A stretch of 64,000 nucleotides of DNA from Spirochaetota bacterium. GTDB lineage: Bacteria; Spirochaetota; Spirochaetia; Treponematales; UBA12059. Location: the NCBI GenBank assembly GCA_026398615.1, contig JAPLSN010000042.1:1-64000 (forward strand). Reading direction: 5' to 3'. This document shows, piece by piece, positions 15,874 through 24,680 of the stretch; within the stretch, counting starts at the first letter, position 1, and every line of letters begins with the position of its first letter. The notes beneath the pieces were generated by a model, which saw only the letters and a list, made by a program, of their open reading frames with translations, made no database searches and was not told the DNA's origin. Made by a program: the position numbers and the translations under genes.

Positions 15874-17284
15874 ACGGAACGCGGGCGAGGGATCCCGGAC
15901 TGTCCGGGGATTCGACGGGGCATGGTTGGCCGAGTCCACGGGCGGCACGCTCGCGGGCGATGGCTCGTCGCGCGCCGCCACTTGCGAAGTCGATTCCCGA
16001 AAAGTCACGCCCGGCTGCATGTTCGTCGCCTTGCGCGGCGAAAGGGCAGATGGCCACGACTTCATCGGGTCTGCCGTCGCCCGGGGCGCTTCTATCGTCC
16101 TCGCCGAGCGCAAGGGATGTGCCGCGCGGGGAAAAGCACTCTCCGTTCTCGCCGGGAAAGCCTGTTTCGTCCTCGTCGACGACTCCCTGGAATCCCTCCA
16201 GTCCGCCGCACTCGCCTGGCGCCTCCTTTTCCCGAAGCTCCTGCGGATCGGCGTGACCGGCTCGAGTGGCAAGACGACGACGAAGGAATGCATCGCATCG
16301 ATCCTGTCGCGTTTCATGTCGATCATCGTCAATCCGGGCAATCTCAATTCCGAAATCGGCCTTCCCCAATCCATGTTCCTGGTCGACGGCAGCCACGAAG
16401 TCGGCGTGTTCGAGATGGGGATCAACCGTTCAGGCGAGATGGGCGTCCTTTCCCGGGTTTGGTCGCCGCAGCGCGTGGTCGTGACCAACATCGGGACTGC
16501 CCACATCGGCATTCTCGGCGACAGGCAGGGCATCGCTTTAGAGAAAAGCAAGGCGTTTTCCGGAATGGGGCCTGAAGGTGCCGCCTACCTCTGGGAAGAC
16601 GACGATTTCGGAGACTGGATGGCCTGCCGCGTTCCGGGCAGGGTCGTCCGCTTCGGCGAACGCTCGGCGGACGGGCTGGAATCTGTCCGGGACGAGGGGC
16701 TCGACGGCTGGACGATAAGGTGGCGCGGCCGCGAAGCCAGGTTTCCCCTGCCGGGGCGGCACAATCTCCTGGACGCCCTCGCGGCGATCGCGGTGGCTGC
16801 GGATCTCGGGGCGACAGCCGACCATGTCACGGAGGGGCTGTCTTCGATGAAAGCCCTCTTCGGACGCACCGAGATAGTCCGCGGCGAGACCACGGTCATG
16901 CGGGATTGCTACAACGCCAATCCCGATTCGGTCGAGCGGGCCATCGGCCTGTGCGACGCGGCGGAATGGCGCGGCCGGCGCGTCTACGTGCTCGGTGGCA
17001 TGCTCGAGCTCGGGGCGGAATCGGATTCCGCCCACCGCGCCATCGGGACCGTCGCCGGGAATTCAAAGGCCGACGCCCTCTTCTTCTTCGGGGAGGAAGC
17101 GGCTCCCGCCAGGGAAGCGGCCCTGTCGGCCGGATTCCGCGGGTCCGTCCGTTTCGACACCGATTTCGACGAACTGTATAGCGCGTTGCGCGATTTCATA
17201 CGACCCGGGGACCTCGTACTCCTCAAGGGGTCGAGGGGCAAGGCGCTCGAGCGCCTTGGGCCCCTCTTCGGGATGGAGGGCTAG
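15866..17284 (+). CDS. murF: UDP-MurNAc-tripeptide--D-alanyl-D-alanine ligase
   Basis: 472 residues from ATG 15866. A Mur ligase with the ATP-binding loop GVTGSSGKTTTKECIASIL, central-domain residues NPGNLNSEIGLP and FEMGINRSGEMG, and the C-terminal segment DCYNANPDSVERAI typical of MurF. It adds D-Ala-D-Ala to UDP-MurNAc-tripeptide in the cytoplasm. The open frame extends to 15665, but the Mur ligase N-terminal domain begins after 15866. It overlaps ftsL by 8 bp and precedes mraY by 5 bp. murE, murD, murC and murG are absent from this cluster. Confidence 0.96.
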   Translation: MVERNAGEGSRTVRGFDGAWLAESTGGTLAGDGSSRAATCEVDSRKVTPGCMFVALRGERADGHDFIGSAVARGASIVLAERKGCAARGKALSVLAGKACFVLVDDSLESLQSAALAWRLLFPKLLRIGVTGSSGKTTTKECIASILSRFMSIIVNPGNLNSEIGLPQSMFLVDGSHEVGVFEMGINRSGEMGVLSRVWSPQRVVVTNIGTAHIGILGDRQGIALEKSKAFSGMGPEGAAYLWEDDDFGDWMACRVPGRVVRFGERSADGLESVRDEGLDGWTIRWRGREARFPLPGRHNLLDALAAIAVAADLGATADHVTEGLSSMKALFGRTEIVRGETTVMRDCYNANPDSVERAIGLCDAAEWRGRRVYVLGGMLELGAESDSAHRAIGTVAGNSKADALFFFGEEAAPAREAALSAGFRGSVRFDTDFDELYSALRDFIRPGDLVLLKGSRGKALERLGPLFGMEG

Positions 17285-17289
17285 GCCGC

Positions 17290-18372
17290 ATGTTACTCGA
17301 ATGGGTATACCCGCTGGCGCGTTTCTTCAAGCCGCTCAATGTCTTCAAGTACCTCAGTTTCAGGTCCGCGTACGCGGCCGTCACCGCCCTACTCATCGCC
17401 TTTCTCGTGGGTCCCGCGCTCATCGAATGGCTGCGCAGGCTGAAATTCGGCCAGTCGATCCGCGTCGACGGTCCCGAGACGCACCAGGCGAAGTCCGGCA
17501 CCCCGACCATGGGGGGGGTGCTCATCATCGTTTCGGTGGTCGTCGCCGTGCTGCTCTGGGTCGATTTGAGAAACCTGTACGGTTGGACCTGCCTCGGCGT
17601 GCTTCTCGGCTTCGGCGGTATCGGCTTTCTCGACGACTGGCTCAAGATCAAGTACCGGAATTCCGACGGCCTGCCGGCGCGGCTCAAATTCCTCCTGCAG
17701 GTCGCCGTCGCCACGGCCGCCGTCGTCGCCCTCTACGTCACCCGCACCGATGATACCACGAAGCTCTATGTGCCGTTCCTCAAGCGGGCGGTCCTGGATC
17801 TGGGTCCGTTCTACATCCCGCTCGCGGTGACCGTCATCGTCGGGTGGTCGAACGCGGTCAATCTCGCCGACGGACTTGACGGCCTGGCGACAGGCCTCGT
17901 CATCATGGCCCTCATAGCCTTCTCGATCCTGACCTACCTGACGGGCCGTTCGGACTGGGCGGGCTACCTCAACATACCGTTCATACGCGGCGCCGGGGAA
18001 CTCTCGGTATTCAACCTGGCCCTCATCGGCGCCTGCGTCGGATTCCTCTGGTTCAACAGCCATCCCGCCGAGGTCTTCATGGGCGATGTCGGGTCACTTT
18101 CGCTCGGGGGAGTTCTCGGCCTGATGTCCCTGATCGTAAAGAAGGAGATACTCCTCCTCATCATCGGCGGTGTGTTCGTGCTCCAGGTGGCGTCGGTCAT
18201 CATCCAGGTCGCGTATTTCAAGCTGACGAAGGGGAAGCGGGTCTTCAGGATGGCACCGCTGCACCACCATTTCGAGCTCAAGGGATGGAAGGAGACGAAG
18301 GTGGTCGTACGCTTCTGGATACTGGGAGGCCTTTTCGCCATCATCGCCCTGTCCACCCTCAAGATACAGTAG
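17290..18372 (+). CDS. mraY: Phospho-N-acetylmuramoyl-pentapeptide-transferase
   Basis: 360 residues with about ten membrane helices. Signature sites are HQAKSGTPTMGG, the catalytic loop GFLDDWLKIKY, NLADGLDGLATG, FMGDVGSLSLGG and the C-terminal APLHHHFELKGW. MraY forms lipid I from UDP-MurNAc-pentapeptide and undecaprenyl phosphate at the inner membrane. It lies 5 bp after murF and 9 bp before ftsW. Confidence 0.98.
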   Translation: MLLEWVYPLARFFKPLNVFKYLSFRSAYAAVTALLIAFLVGPALIEWLRRLKFGQSIRVDGPETHQAKSGTPTMGGVLIIVSVVVAVLLWVDLRNLYGWTCLGVLLGFGGIGFLDDWLKIKYRNSDGLPARLKFLLQVAVATAAVVALYVTRTDDTTKLYVPFLKRAVLDLGPFYIPLAVTVIVGWSNAVNLADGLDGLATGLVIMALIAFSILTYLTGRSDWAGYLNIPFIRGAGELSVFNLALIGACVGFLWFNSHPAEVFMGDVGSLSLGGVLGLMSLIVKKEILLLIIGGVFVLQVASVIIQVAYFKLTKGKRVFRMAPLHHHFELKGWKETKVVVRFWILGGLFAIIALSTLKIQ

Positions 18373-18381
18373 GAAAACCAG

Positions 18382-19656
18382 ATGGGACGCGGAATTGCGG
18401 TCGAACGATCGCTGGCCACCGGACGCGGAGACGCCGTATTCCTCGGGATCGTAGCCGTGCTCGCGGGAGCGGGCATGGCCTTCCTGTACTCCGCGTCATT
18501 CGGTTACGCGCAGGCCATCGGGAAAACTGCCGACCATTTTTTCGTCCGCCAGGCCTGGGCGTTCCTGCCGGCAGCTTTCGCGTTCGCCGTCGCCGCGTTC
18601 ATGCCCGTCGATGTCATGCGCCGGCATTCCGCGCTGTTCGCATTCCTCTCCCTCGCTTCGCTCTTCCTGACTTTCGTACCAGGACTCGGCATAACGAGGA
18701 ACGGTGCCGCGCGCTGGATTGGCGTGGGGTCGGTGACCTTCCAGCCTTCCGAGCTTTTCAAGCCCGCGATCGTGCTGTACGCCGCCCACCTCTTTTCGAA
18801 AAAATCGGCCCGCGTGGACGATATCATGAACTCGACCCTGCCCCCGCTCTTCGTCACCGCAGTCGGAGCCATCGTCATCTACGCGCAGAACGATTTCTCC
18901 ACCGCCGTCCTCGTCGGCGCGGGCGCAACCGTGATGTTCTGGATCGCCGAAGTTCCGATCACCTTCTTCCTCGCGCTCTTTTCCATCGGCCTCCCGCTCG
19001 GGGCGCTCTCGGTACTCACGAGTTCCTTCCGCCTGAAGCGCATCATCAATTTCCTGTACCCGAATTACTCTCCCGAATCGATAGGCTACCAGCTCCTGGG
19101 CTCGTTCAAGGCGATCAGGGCGGGAGGCTTCTTCGGGCAGGGGCTCGGCCTGGGGACGGTGAAGCTCGCAAGCGTTCCGGAAGTGCAATCCGATTTCATC
19201 TTCGCCGCATGGGCGGAGGAAATGGGTTTCCTCGGAGTCGTCATCTTAATGGCGGCCTGGGGCGCCTTCGCATGGCGGGCATACCGCATTTCCCTGCTGT
19301 CGGCGGCCGCGGCGCGGCCAGCCGATCCGGGAAACGCCATGAACGGATACCGCGGCCGGGATTCAGCCTTCTCCGGCGGGATCGACGAAGGAACGAGATG
19401 GCGCTTCGTGTCCTACGCGTCGTTCGGACTCGCATCGATCCTCATCATGCAGGTTCTCATGAACGTGGGTGTCGCATCCGGTTCGGTGCCCGCCACCGGC
19501 ATATCGCTGCCGTTCTTCTCGGCGGGCGGGTCGTCACTCCTCGTGACTTCGCTCATGTGCGGACTCATATACAATTTTTCCAGGATGGTGGAGCAGGGCC
19601 CCGGGAACGGTACCGGGGACAGGGTGCGCGGACGCGTGGAGGCGATGAATGTCTGA
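18382..19656 (+). CDS. ftsW: FtsW/RodA/SpoVE-family septal peptidoglycan polymerase
   Basis: 424 residues, multi-pass membrane protein. Family marks include NGAARWIGVGSVTFQPSELF, QNDFSTAVLVGAGA, YQLLGSFKAIRAGGFFGQGL, QSDFIFAAWAEEMGFLG and the late ATGISLPFFSAGGSSLL. SEDS proteins polymerise lipid II; in this division-cluster position it should be FtsW rather than RodA. It overlaps ftsQ by 8 bp. Confidence 0.95.
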   Translation: MGRGIAVERSLATGRGDAVFLGIVAVLAGAGMAFLYSASFGYAQAIGKTADHFFVRQAWAFLPAAFAFAVAAFMPVDVMRRHSALFAFLSLASLFLTFVPGLGITRNGAARWIGVGSVTFQPSELFKPAIVLYAAHLFSKKSARVDDIMNSTLPPLFVTAVGAIVIYAQNDFSTAVLVGAGATVMFWIAEVPITFFLALFSIGLPLGALSVLTSSFRLKRIINFLYPNYSPESIGYQLLGSFKAIRAGGFFGQGLGLGTVKLASVPEVQSDFIFAAWAEEMGFLGVVILMAAWGAFAWRAYRISLLSAAAARPADPGNAMNGYRGRDSAFSGGIDEGTRWRFVSYASFGLASILIMQVLMNVGVASGSVPATGISLPFFSAGGSSLLVTSLMCGLIYNFSRMVEQGPGNGTGDRVRGRVEAMNV

Positions 19657-20458
19657 TTATGCAGTGTACCGGGGTCGGACGGCCGCCGGTTCCCGGGACG
19701 CGGAGATCGCCGTGCAGGTTTTCCTGGGATCGGCGTTGGCGGCCATCGTCGGCGCCTTTGTCCTCTTTTTCTTCGCGGTGCCGGCGACGACGATCACGCG
19801 TTACTCGGCCTCGGGCACCTCGATCCCGGTCGACGATCTCGTCCGCTGGTCCGGCGCGCGGGGCGGGATGTCCTGGTTCAACGCGGATTGCGAAGGCATG
19901 GCCCGGGCGATCGCGTCCAACCCGATGGTCGCCTCTGCCAGGGTGGCGCGCGTGTTCCCGAACGGCCTCCTTTTCGCCGTCGTCGAGCGCAAGGCGGTCG
20001 CGGTGGCCCTCGTCGAGACGGGAGCCGGCGTCGTGCCCGCGGCGATCGACAGGGAAGGGATCGCGTTTGCCGACGCCAGGAGCATCGGCAGGCTGGACTT
20101 GCCCGTCATCTCCGGCGTGCGCTTCGAAAACTTCAGGTTCGGCCTCGCGCTCCCCGACGGGATGATCCCCATGCTGGAGTCCCTTGCGCTCATCGCCGCG
20201 GAACAGCCGGCTCTCCTGTCCTTCCTCTCGGAGATCAAGCCCGTGAAGAGGGCATACGGCGAATTCGATTTCATGGTATACCCTCTCAACTACCGGACGC
20301 CCGTCCGCACCGGTTCGAGCCTCAACGGCCCGCTCCTGCAGTCTATGGCGCTGGTGCTTGACGTGGTGGAGTCGGGAGGATTTTCCGGGTCGATCGGAGA
20401 ACTGGATTTCCGGTCGGGAACCGTCGTGTATCGCTTGAAGGAGGGCGTTTCTGGCTGA
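19649..20458 (+). CDS. ftsQ: FtsQ/DivIB-type division protein
   Basis: 269 residues: short cytoplasmic N-terminus, one membrane helix (~24-48, VFLGSALAAIVGAFVLFFFA), then a POTRA-like domain (VDDLVRWSGARGGMSWFN through RVARVFPNGLLFAVVERKAV) and the beta domain. ERKAVAVAL is the typical POTRA end. GGAGG at 19638-19642 supports ATG 19649. It bridges the periplasmic divisome (FtsL partner). Its 3' end carries the AAGGAGGG that serves ftsA. Confidence 0.9.
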   Translation: MSDYAVYRGRTAAGSRDAEIAVQVFLGSALAAIVGAFVLFFFAVPATTITRYSASGTSIPVDDLVRWSGARGGMSWFNADCEGMARAIASNPMVASARVARVFPNGLLFAVVERKAVAVALVETGAGVVPAAIDREGIAFADARSIGRLDLPVISGVRFENFRFGLALPDGMIPMLESLALIAAEQPALLSFLSEIKPVKRAYGEFDFMVYPLNYRTPVRTGSSLNGPLLQSMALVLDVVESGGFSGSIGELDFRSGTVVYRLKEGVSG

Positions 20459-21698
20459 CAACATCGTAATCGGCCTCGACATCGGCACGTCCAAGACCTG
20501 CGCGGTGATCGGGGAGTACAACGAGAACGCCGTCCTCGAGATCACCGGCGTCGGCGTCGCGACCTCGACCGGGCTCCGCAGGGGCGTCGTGGTCAACATC
20601 GAGGCCACGCTCAGGTCGATCGCCCAGGCCGTGGAAGCGGCGGAACTCATGTCCGGCCGCGAAGTGCGGGACGCGTGGGTCGGGGTGTCCGGCGCCAACA
20701 TCGAAGGCATCAATTCCCGTGGCGTCGTGGCAGTTACCGGCAAGGGCAGGGAGATCGGGCAGGAAGACGTGGACCGCGTCATCGAGGCCGCCCGCGCGGT
20801 CGTCATACCGATGGACCGGGAGGTGCTGCACGTCATCCCGCAGACTTTCATCGTCGACGACCAGAAGGGAATACGCGACCCGAGGGACATGATCGGCGTG
20901 CGGCTCGAAGCCGAGGTCCACATCATCTCGGGCGCGGTCACGACGGCGCAGAACCTCATCAAGTGCGTCAACCGCGCGGGATTCAGGGCCAACGGACTCA
21001 TCCTGCACAGTCTCGCGGCGGCGAGGGCCGTGCTGTCGAACGACGAGAAGGAGCTCGGCTGCCTGCTCGTCGACCTGGGCGGCGGAACGACCGACGCGCT
21101 GGTCTACTCGGAAGGGGCTCCGTACTTCACGAGCGTCGTGCCGGTGGGCGGGATGCAGGTCACCAACGACATCTCGATCATGCTGAACGTCCCCATGGAC
21201 GCGGCGGAGCGCATCAAGCGCGAATCGGGCTGCTGCGACGCTTCCATCGTGGAGCCCGACGAGACGGTCATCGTGCCCGGCCTCGGGGGCAGGGCGCCGC
21301 AGGAAGTCCCGCGAACCCGAATCGCCGCGATCATGCAGCCGCGGATGGAGGAGATATACTCACTCGTGCTCGACCGCATCGAGACGATGGGTTACAGGCG
21401 GCTCATCAAGGGCGGCGTCGTGCTCACCGGGGGCGGCGCGCTCATGCAGGGTGCATGCGACCTGGCCTCCCGTGTGTTCGAGGTTCCCGCGAGGGTGGGA
21501 AACCCGATCACCCTGGGAGGCCTCGTCGAGGAGTACCGCAGCCCCCTGTACGCGACGGCCGTCGGGCTCGTCATGCTCGGCGCTGACCGCTTGCCGCAGG
21601 AGCGCCGCGACGGGGCGAAGGCGGTGAAAGCCGAGGAACGGGCGGGAACATCCGCCTTCAGGAAAATGGTGGATTGGTTCAAGCGCGAATGGACATGA
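20451..21698 (+). CDS. ftsA: Cell-division protein FtsA with probable CTG start
   Basis: Actin-like ATPase that tethers FtsZ to the membrane. The phosphate-1 loop IGLDIGTSKTCAVIGE starts a few residues after 20451, and LLVDLGGGTTDALVY and KGGVVLTGGGALMQGA are the later ATPase motifs. The first standard start in frame is GTG 20505, which would delete the phosphate-1 loop, and an in-frame TGA at 20436 blocks extension. The only sensible start is CTG 20451, placed 5-6 nt after AAGGAGGG (20438-20445), giving 415 residues, the normal length. The C-terminal WFKREW looks like the membrane-binding helix. It overlaps ftsQ by 8 bp and precedes ftsZ by 27 bp. Confidence 0.95.
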   Translation: MADNIVIGLDIGTSKTCAVIGEYNENAVLEITGVGVATSTGLRRGVVVNIEATLRSIAQAVEAAELMSGREVRDAWVGVSGANIEGINSRGVVAVTGKGREIGQEDVDRVIEAARAVVIPMDREVLHVIPQTFIVDDQKGIRDPRDMIGVRLEAEVHIISGAVTTAQNLIKCVNRAGFRANGLILHSLAAARAVLSNDEKELGCLLVDLGGGTTDALVYSEGAPYFTSVVPVGGMQVTNDISIMLNVPMDAAERIKRESGCCDASIVEPDETVIVPGLGGRAPQEVPRTRIAAIMQPRMEEIYSLVLDRIETMGYRRLIKGGVVLTGGGALMQGACDLASRVFEVPARVGNPITLGGLVEEYRSPLYATAVGLVMLGADRLPQERRDGAKAVKAEERAGTSAFRKMVDWFKREWT

Positions 21699-21725
21699 AA
21701 TGACTGCAGGGACGGGGAGGGGAAC

Positions 21726-22904
21726 ATGGAACTGAAGTACGTGGAGGAGACGCAGATATCCGGGAGTCCGACGATCATCAAGATCATCGGATGCGGCGGG
21801 GGCGGATCCAACGCCGTCGACCGCATGATCGAAGCCGGCGTCCGCAACGTCGAGTTCATCGCCGCGAACACCGACATCCAGGTGCTCACGAAATCTAAGG
21901 CGCCCGTGCGCCTGGGACTGGGCTCGTCCGTGACGCATGGTCTCGGCGCCGGCGGGAAGCCGGAGATCGGCGAGAAGGCCGCACTCGAGGACCGAGACAT
22001 GATCGCGGACGCCCTGCGCGGCGCCGACATGGTGTTCATCACCGCGGGAATGGGAGGCGGCACCGGGACGGGCTCCGCGCCCGTCATCGCCCAGATCGCG
22101 CGCGAGCTGGGCGCCCTCACCGTGGCCGTGGTCACCAAGCCATTCGATTTCGAGGGGAGGCTCAAGGCGAGGATTGCCGAGGAGGGCATCGAGCGGCTCA
22201 GGCAGGCCGTGGACACCCTCATCGTGATCCCGAGCCAGAACCTCCTCAAGATCGTCGAGCGCAAGACCCCGATCCGCGAAGCCTTCCGGACCGCGGACGA
22301 CGTACTCAGGCAGGGCATGCAGGGGATCAGCGAGATCATAACGGTCCCCGGCGACATAAACACCGATTTCTCTGACGTCAAGACGATCATGAAGGACAAG
22401 GGCAACGCGATCATGGGCATCGGTTCGGCGAAGGGGGACAACCGAGCGATCGAAGCCGCCGAGCGTGCGATCTCGAACCCGCTGCTCGAGGACGCGCGTA
22501 TCGACGGGGCGCACAACGTGCTGCTTTCCATCACGGGAGGCGAGGATTTCTCGCTCACTGAAGTCGAGGAGATCGCGTCCATCGTGCGGGAAAAGGCCGA
22601 CGAGGACGTCTTCTTCAAGTACGGCATCGTCATCGACCCGGACATGAAAGATGAAATCCGCGTCACGGTGATAGCCACCGAGTTCTCGAGGCCGATGGAC
22701 GGCGACAGGAAGGAACAGGCCGCGCACGCGGAGAAGCCGAAGGCCTTCGACGAGTACATGTCGCCGGACGAATGGCAGAACATCGTGCGGAATTCGGCCT
22801 CTTCCCTGCGCGGCCTCTCCGGGAGGAACGATGCCGAGGACGAGCTCGAAATACCCACGATCATCCGCGACAGGCGTTTCGCTCCGGACCGGAGCCAAGC
22901 CTAG
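21726..22904 (+). CDS. ftsZ: Cell-division GTPase FtsZ
   Basis: 392 residues. GTP-binding sites are intact: [16 protein letters not shown], the tubulin signature [13 protein letters not shown], and the synergy loop [14 protein letters not shown]. The extreme C-terminus [12 protein letters not shown] is the conserved peptide that binds FtsA. A GGGGAGGGG ribosome-binding site precedes the ATG. It ends the division cluster, and xerD starts 2 bp later. Confidence 0.99.
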   Translation: MELKYVEETQISGSPTIIKIIGCGGGGSNAVDRMIEAGVRNVEFIAANTDIQVLTKSKAPVRLGLGSSVTHGLGAGGKPEIGEKAALEDRDMIADALRGADMVFITAGMGGGTGTGSAPVIAQIARELGALTVAVVTKPFDFEGRLKARIAEEGIERLRQAVDTLIVIPSQNLLKIVERKTPIREAFRTADDVLRQGMQGISEIITVPGDINTDFSDVKTIMKDKGNAIMGIGSAKGDNRAIEAAERAISNPLLEDARIDGAHNVLLSITGGEDFSLTEVEEIASIVREKADEDVFFKYGIVIDPDMKDEIRVTVIATEFSRPMDGDRKEQAAHAEKPKAFDEYMSPDEWQNIVRNSASSLRGLSGRNDAEDELEIPTIIRDRRFAPDRSQA

Positions 22905-22906
22905 GC

Positions 22907-23785
22907 ATGGAAAAGATCCTGGATCGATACGGAGCCTATCTCCTCTCGATGAAGCGACGTTCGCCGCTCACGCTTGAAGCGTACGTCAGGGAAATCCGTA
23001 CGCTCGACGCGTGGCTTTCGGGGCGCGGAGCGTCGGTGACCAACGTCGGGACGAGGGAATTGCTGGAGTACCTCGTGTCCAGGAAATCGGCCGGGCTTTC
23101 AGGCAGGACCATGGCGCGCATCATATCCAGCCTGCACGCCTTCTTCAAGTTCCTCAAGCTGGAAGGCCTTCGCGCAGACGACCCGAGCGCACTGCTCGAG
23201 ACGCCCCGGCAGGAACGGACCCTGCCCGAGGTCCTGCCGCCGGAATCCGTGGACCGCTTCCTGGGAAGCATCGACGTCTCGACGCCGAGGGGCGTCCGCG
23301 ACCGCGCTCTCTTCGAGCTCATCTACTCCTGCGGGCTCAGGATCAGCGAAGCGTCCGGGCTGACCTTCGACAACCTTTTCCTCCGGGAACGCATCCTCAA
23401 GGTCATCGGCAAGCGGAAGAAGGAACGGATCGTGCCGTTCGGCGACGAGGCCGCTCTCTGGCTTTCCCGCTACATCGGGGAAGCCCGGCCCCTGCTGGCC
23501 AAGAACGTGAAGACACGGCGGGTGTTCCTGAACCATTCGGGGAAGGGCATCTCGCGGAAGGGCATCTGGAAGCGCTTTTCGCAGTTCAGGGACCTGGCGG
23601 GAACCGGTGGCAAGGTCCATTCGCTCAGGCACTCCTTCGCGACGCACCTTCTCGCGGGGGGCGCCGATCTCAGGACTGTCCAGGAGCTCCTCGGCCATTC
23701 GGATATAGCCACCACGCAGATCTACACGCATGTGGAGACGGGGATGCTCGCCGCATCGCACGAGAAGTTCTTCCCGGAAACGTGA
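22907..23785 (+). CDS. xerD: XerD-type tyrosine recombinase
   Basis: 292 residues from ATG 22907. N-terminal SAM-like DNA-binding domain (~1-90), then the catalytic domain with the tyrosine-recombinase set: Arg in [12 protein letters not shown], Lys in [12 protein letters not shown], HxxR in [12 protein letters not shown], His in [10 protein letters not shown] and Tyr in QIYTHVETG. Expected to resolve chromosome dimers at dif together with XerC. A second recombinase of the same size lies at 27916-28878; the XerD/XerC labels are tentative. The gene follows ftsZ directly. Confidence 0.88.
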   Translation: MEKILDRYGAYLLSMKRRSPLTLEAYVREIRTLDAWLSGRGASVTNVGTRELLEYLVSRKSAGLSGRTMARIISSLHAFFKFLKLEGLRADDPSALLETPRQERTLPEVLPPESVDRFLGSIDVSTPRGVRDRALFELIYSCGLRISEASGLTFDNLFLRERILKVIGKRKKERIVPFGDEAALWLSRYIGEARPLLAKNVKTRRVFLNHSGKGISRKGIWKRFSQFRDLAGTGGKVHSLRHSFATHLLAGGADLRTVQELLGHSDIATTQIYTHVETGMLAASHEKFFPET

Positions 23786-23849
23786 CGAAGGTCGTGGATC
23801 GACGCAATCGGGCGCCTGACGGAGCGCCGTACCTGGATGGAGGCCGAAT

Positions 23850-24680
23850 ATGGGAATGACACGAAACGATGGATCACGTACCCGGAGCTCGATGCGCCCG
23901 TTCGCGACGGCTGCAGCCCTTGTCGCGGCAGCGGCAATCCGCGTCGCGGCAGCGACAATCCCCGTCGCGGCAGCGGCAATCCCCGTCGCGGCGCTGTTCT
24001 CTTCCTGCGGCCAGGACGGGATTCTCAAGCGGATGTTCGACATCGACGAGCGCGCCGCCAACCAGGCCCCGCCCTCGACGATCGAGGAGTTGAAGGCGGG
24101 GATAGCGAAGTACCAGAAGGATGCCGATCGCGTCGTGGACGCCAAAGAGCATATCGGTACCTACTGGCACATGCTGGCCGTGAAGTTCCTGGACAAGAAG
24201 ATGTACGGGGAATCCCTCGAGGCAGCCCGCAAGGCGCTGGAATACTTTCCGGTCAACGCGGGGATTTTCTACGTGACGGGAGTATCCGCCGGTTTCGTCG
24301 CGAAGTCGTCCGTAGCGTCGGGCGCAGCCGGGACGACATCCCGCGACGGGCATTACAGGATCGCCGAAGCCTCGCTCAAGCGGGCCGTGGAGATCGACGA
24401 CCGGCACGCGGGTTCGCTCTACGCCCTCTCCGTGCTCTACGTGTTCGAACTGGACCGGCCGCTCGAAGCCGAGCCGTATCTCCTGAAATACCTCTCGATC
24501 CGGACGGAGGACGTGGACGCCATGTTCGTCCTGGCCCGCGTATACTATGTCTCCGGCAGGTTCAAGGAAGCGGTGGCGCTGTACGACAGGGTCGTGTCGA
24601 TCACGAAGATCGAAGAAAAGAAACGGCAGGCCGAGGAGAACAAGAAAAAGGCCCTGGAAGCGATGTATGGCGGAAGCTGA
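23850..24680 (+). CDS. TPR-containing predicted lipoprotein
   Basis: 276 residues. The N-terminus is a long Ala/Val/Ile signal region ending in a lipobox-like LFSSC, so it is probably a lipoprotein. Its hydrophobic core is built from a 21-bp tandem DNA repeat (23922-23992). The mature part has TPR-like helix pairs, for example EHIGTYWHMLAVKFLDKKMY and RHAGSLYALSVLYVFELDRP, and a charged C-terminal helix. ATG 23850 has GGAGG 6 nt upstream; ATG 23892 is an alternative. Treponemes carry a TPR gene at the same place before dprA. Function unknown. Overlaps dprA by 14 bp. Confidence 0.82.
   Translation: MGMTRNDGSRTRSSMRPFATAAALVAAAAIRVAAATIPVAAAAIPVAALFSSCGQDGILKRMFDIDERAANQAPPSTIEELKAGIAKYQKDADRVVDAKEHIGTYWHMLAVKFLDKKMYGESLEAARKALEYFPVNAGIFYVTGVSAGFVAKSSVASGAAGTTSRDGHYRIAEASLKRAVEIDDRHAGSLYALSVLYVFELDRPLEAEPYLLKYLSIRTEDVDAMFVLARVYYVSGRFKEAVALYDRVVSITKIEEKKRQAEENKKKALEAMYGGS
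23922..23992 (+). repeat. 21-bp tandem repeat inside a lipoprotein signal peptide
   Basis: Three copies of a 21-bp unit starting GTCGCGGCA lie at 23922-23942, 23943-23963 and 23964-23984, with a partial fourth copy. Each encodes V-A-A-A-(A/T)-I-(R/P). Copies differ at one or two bases, so the array arose by duplication and stays in frame. Confidence 0.9.

Noticed and set aside
15022-16551. 509-codon antisense open frame opposite rsmH-ftsL-murF
   Set aside because: Covers three conserved genes on the other strand; no protein features of its own.
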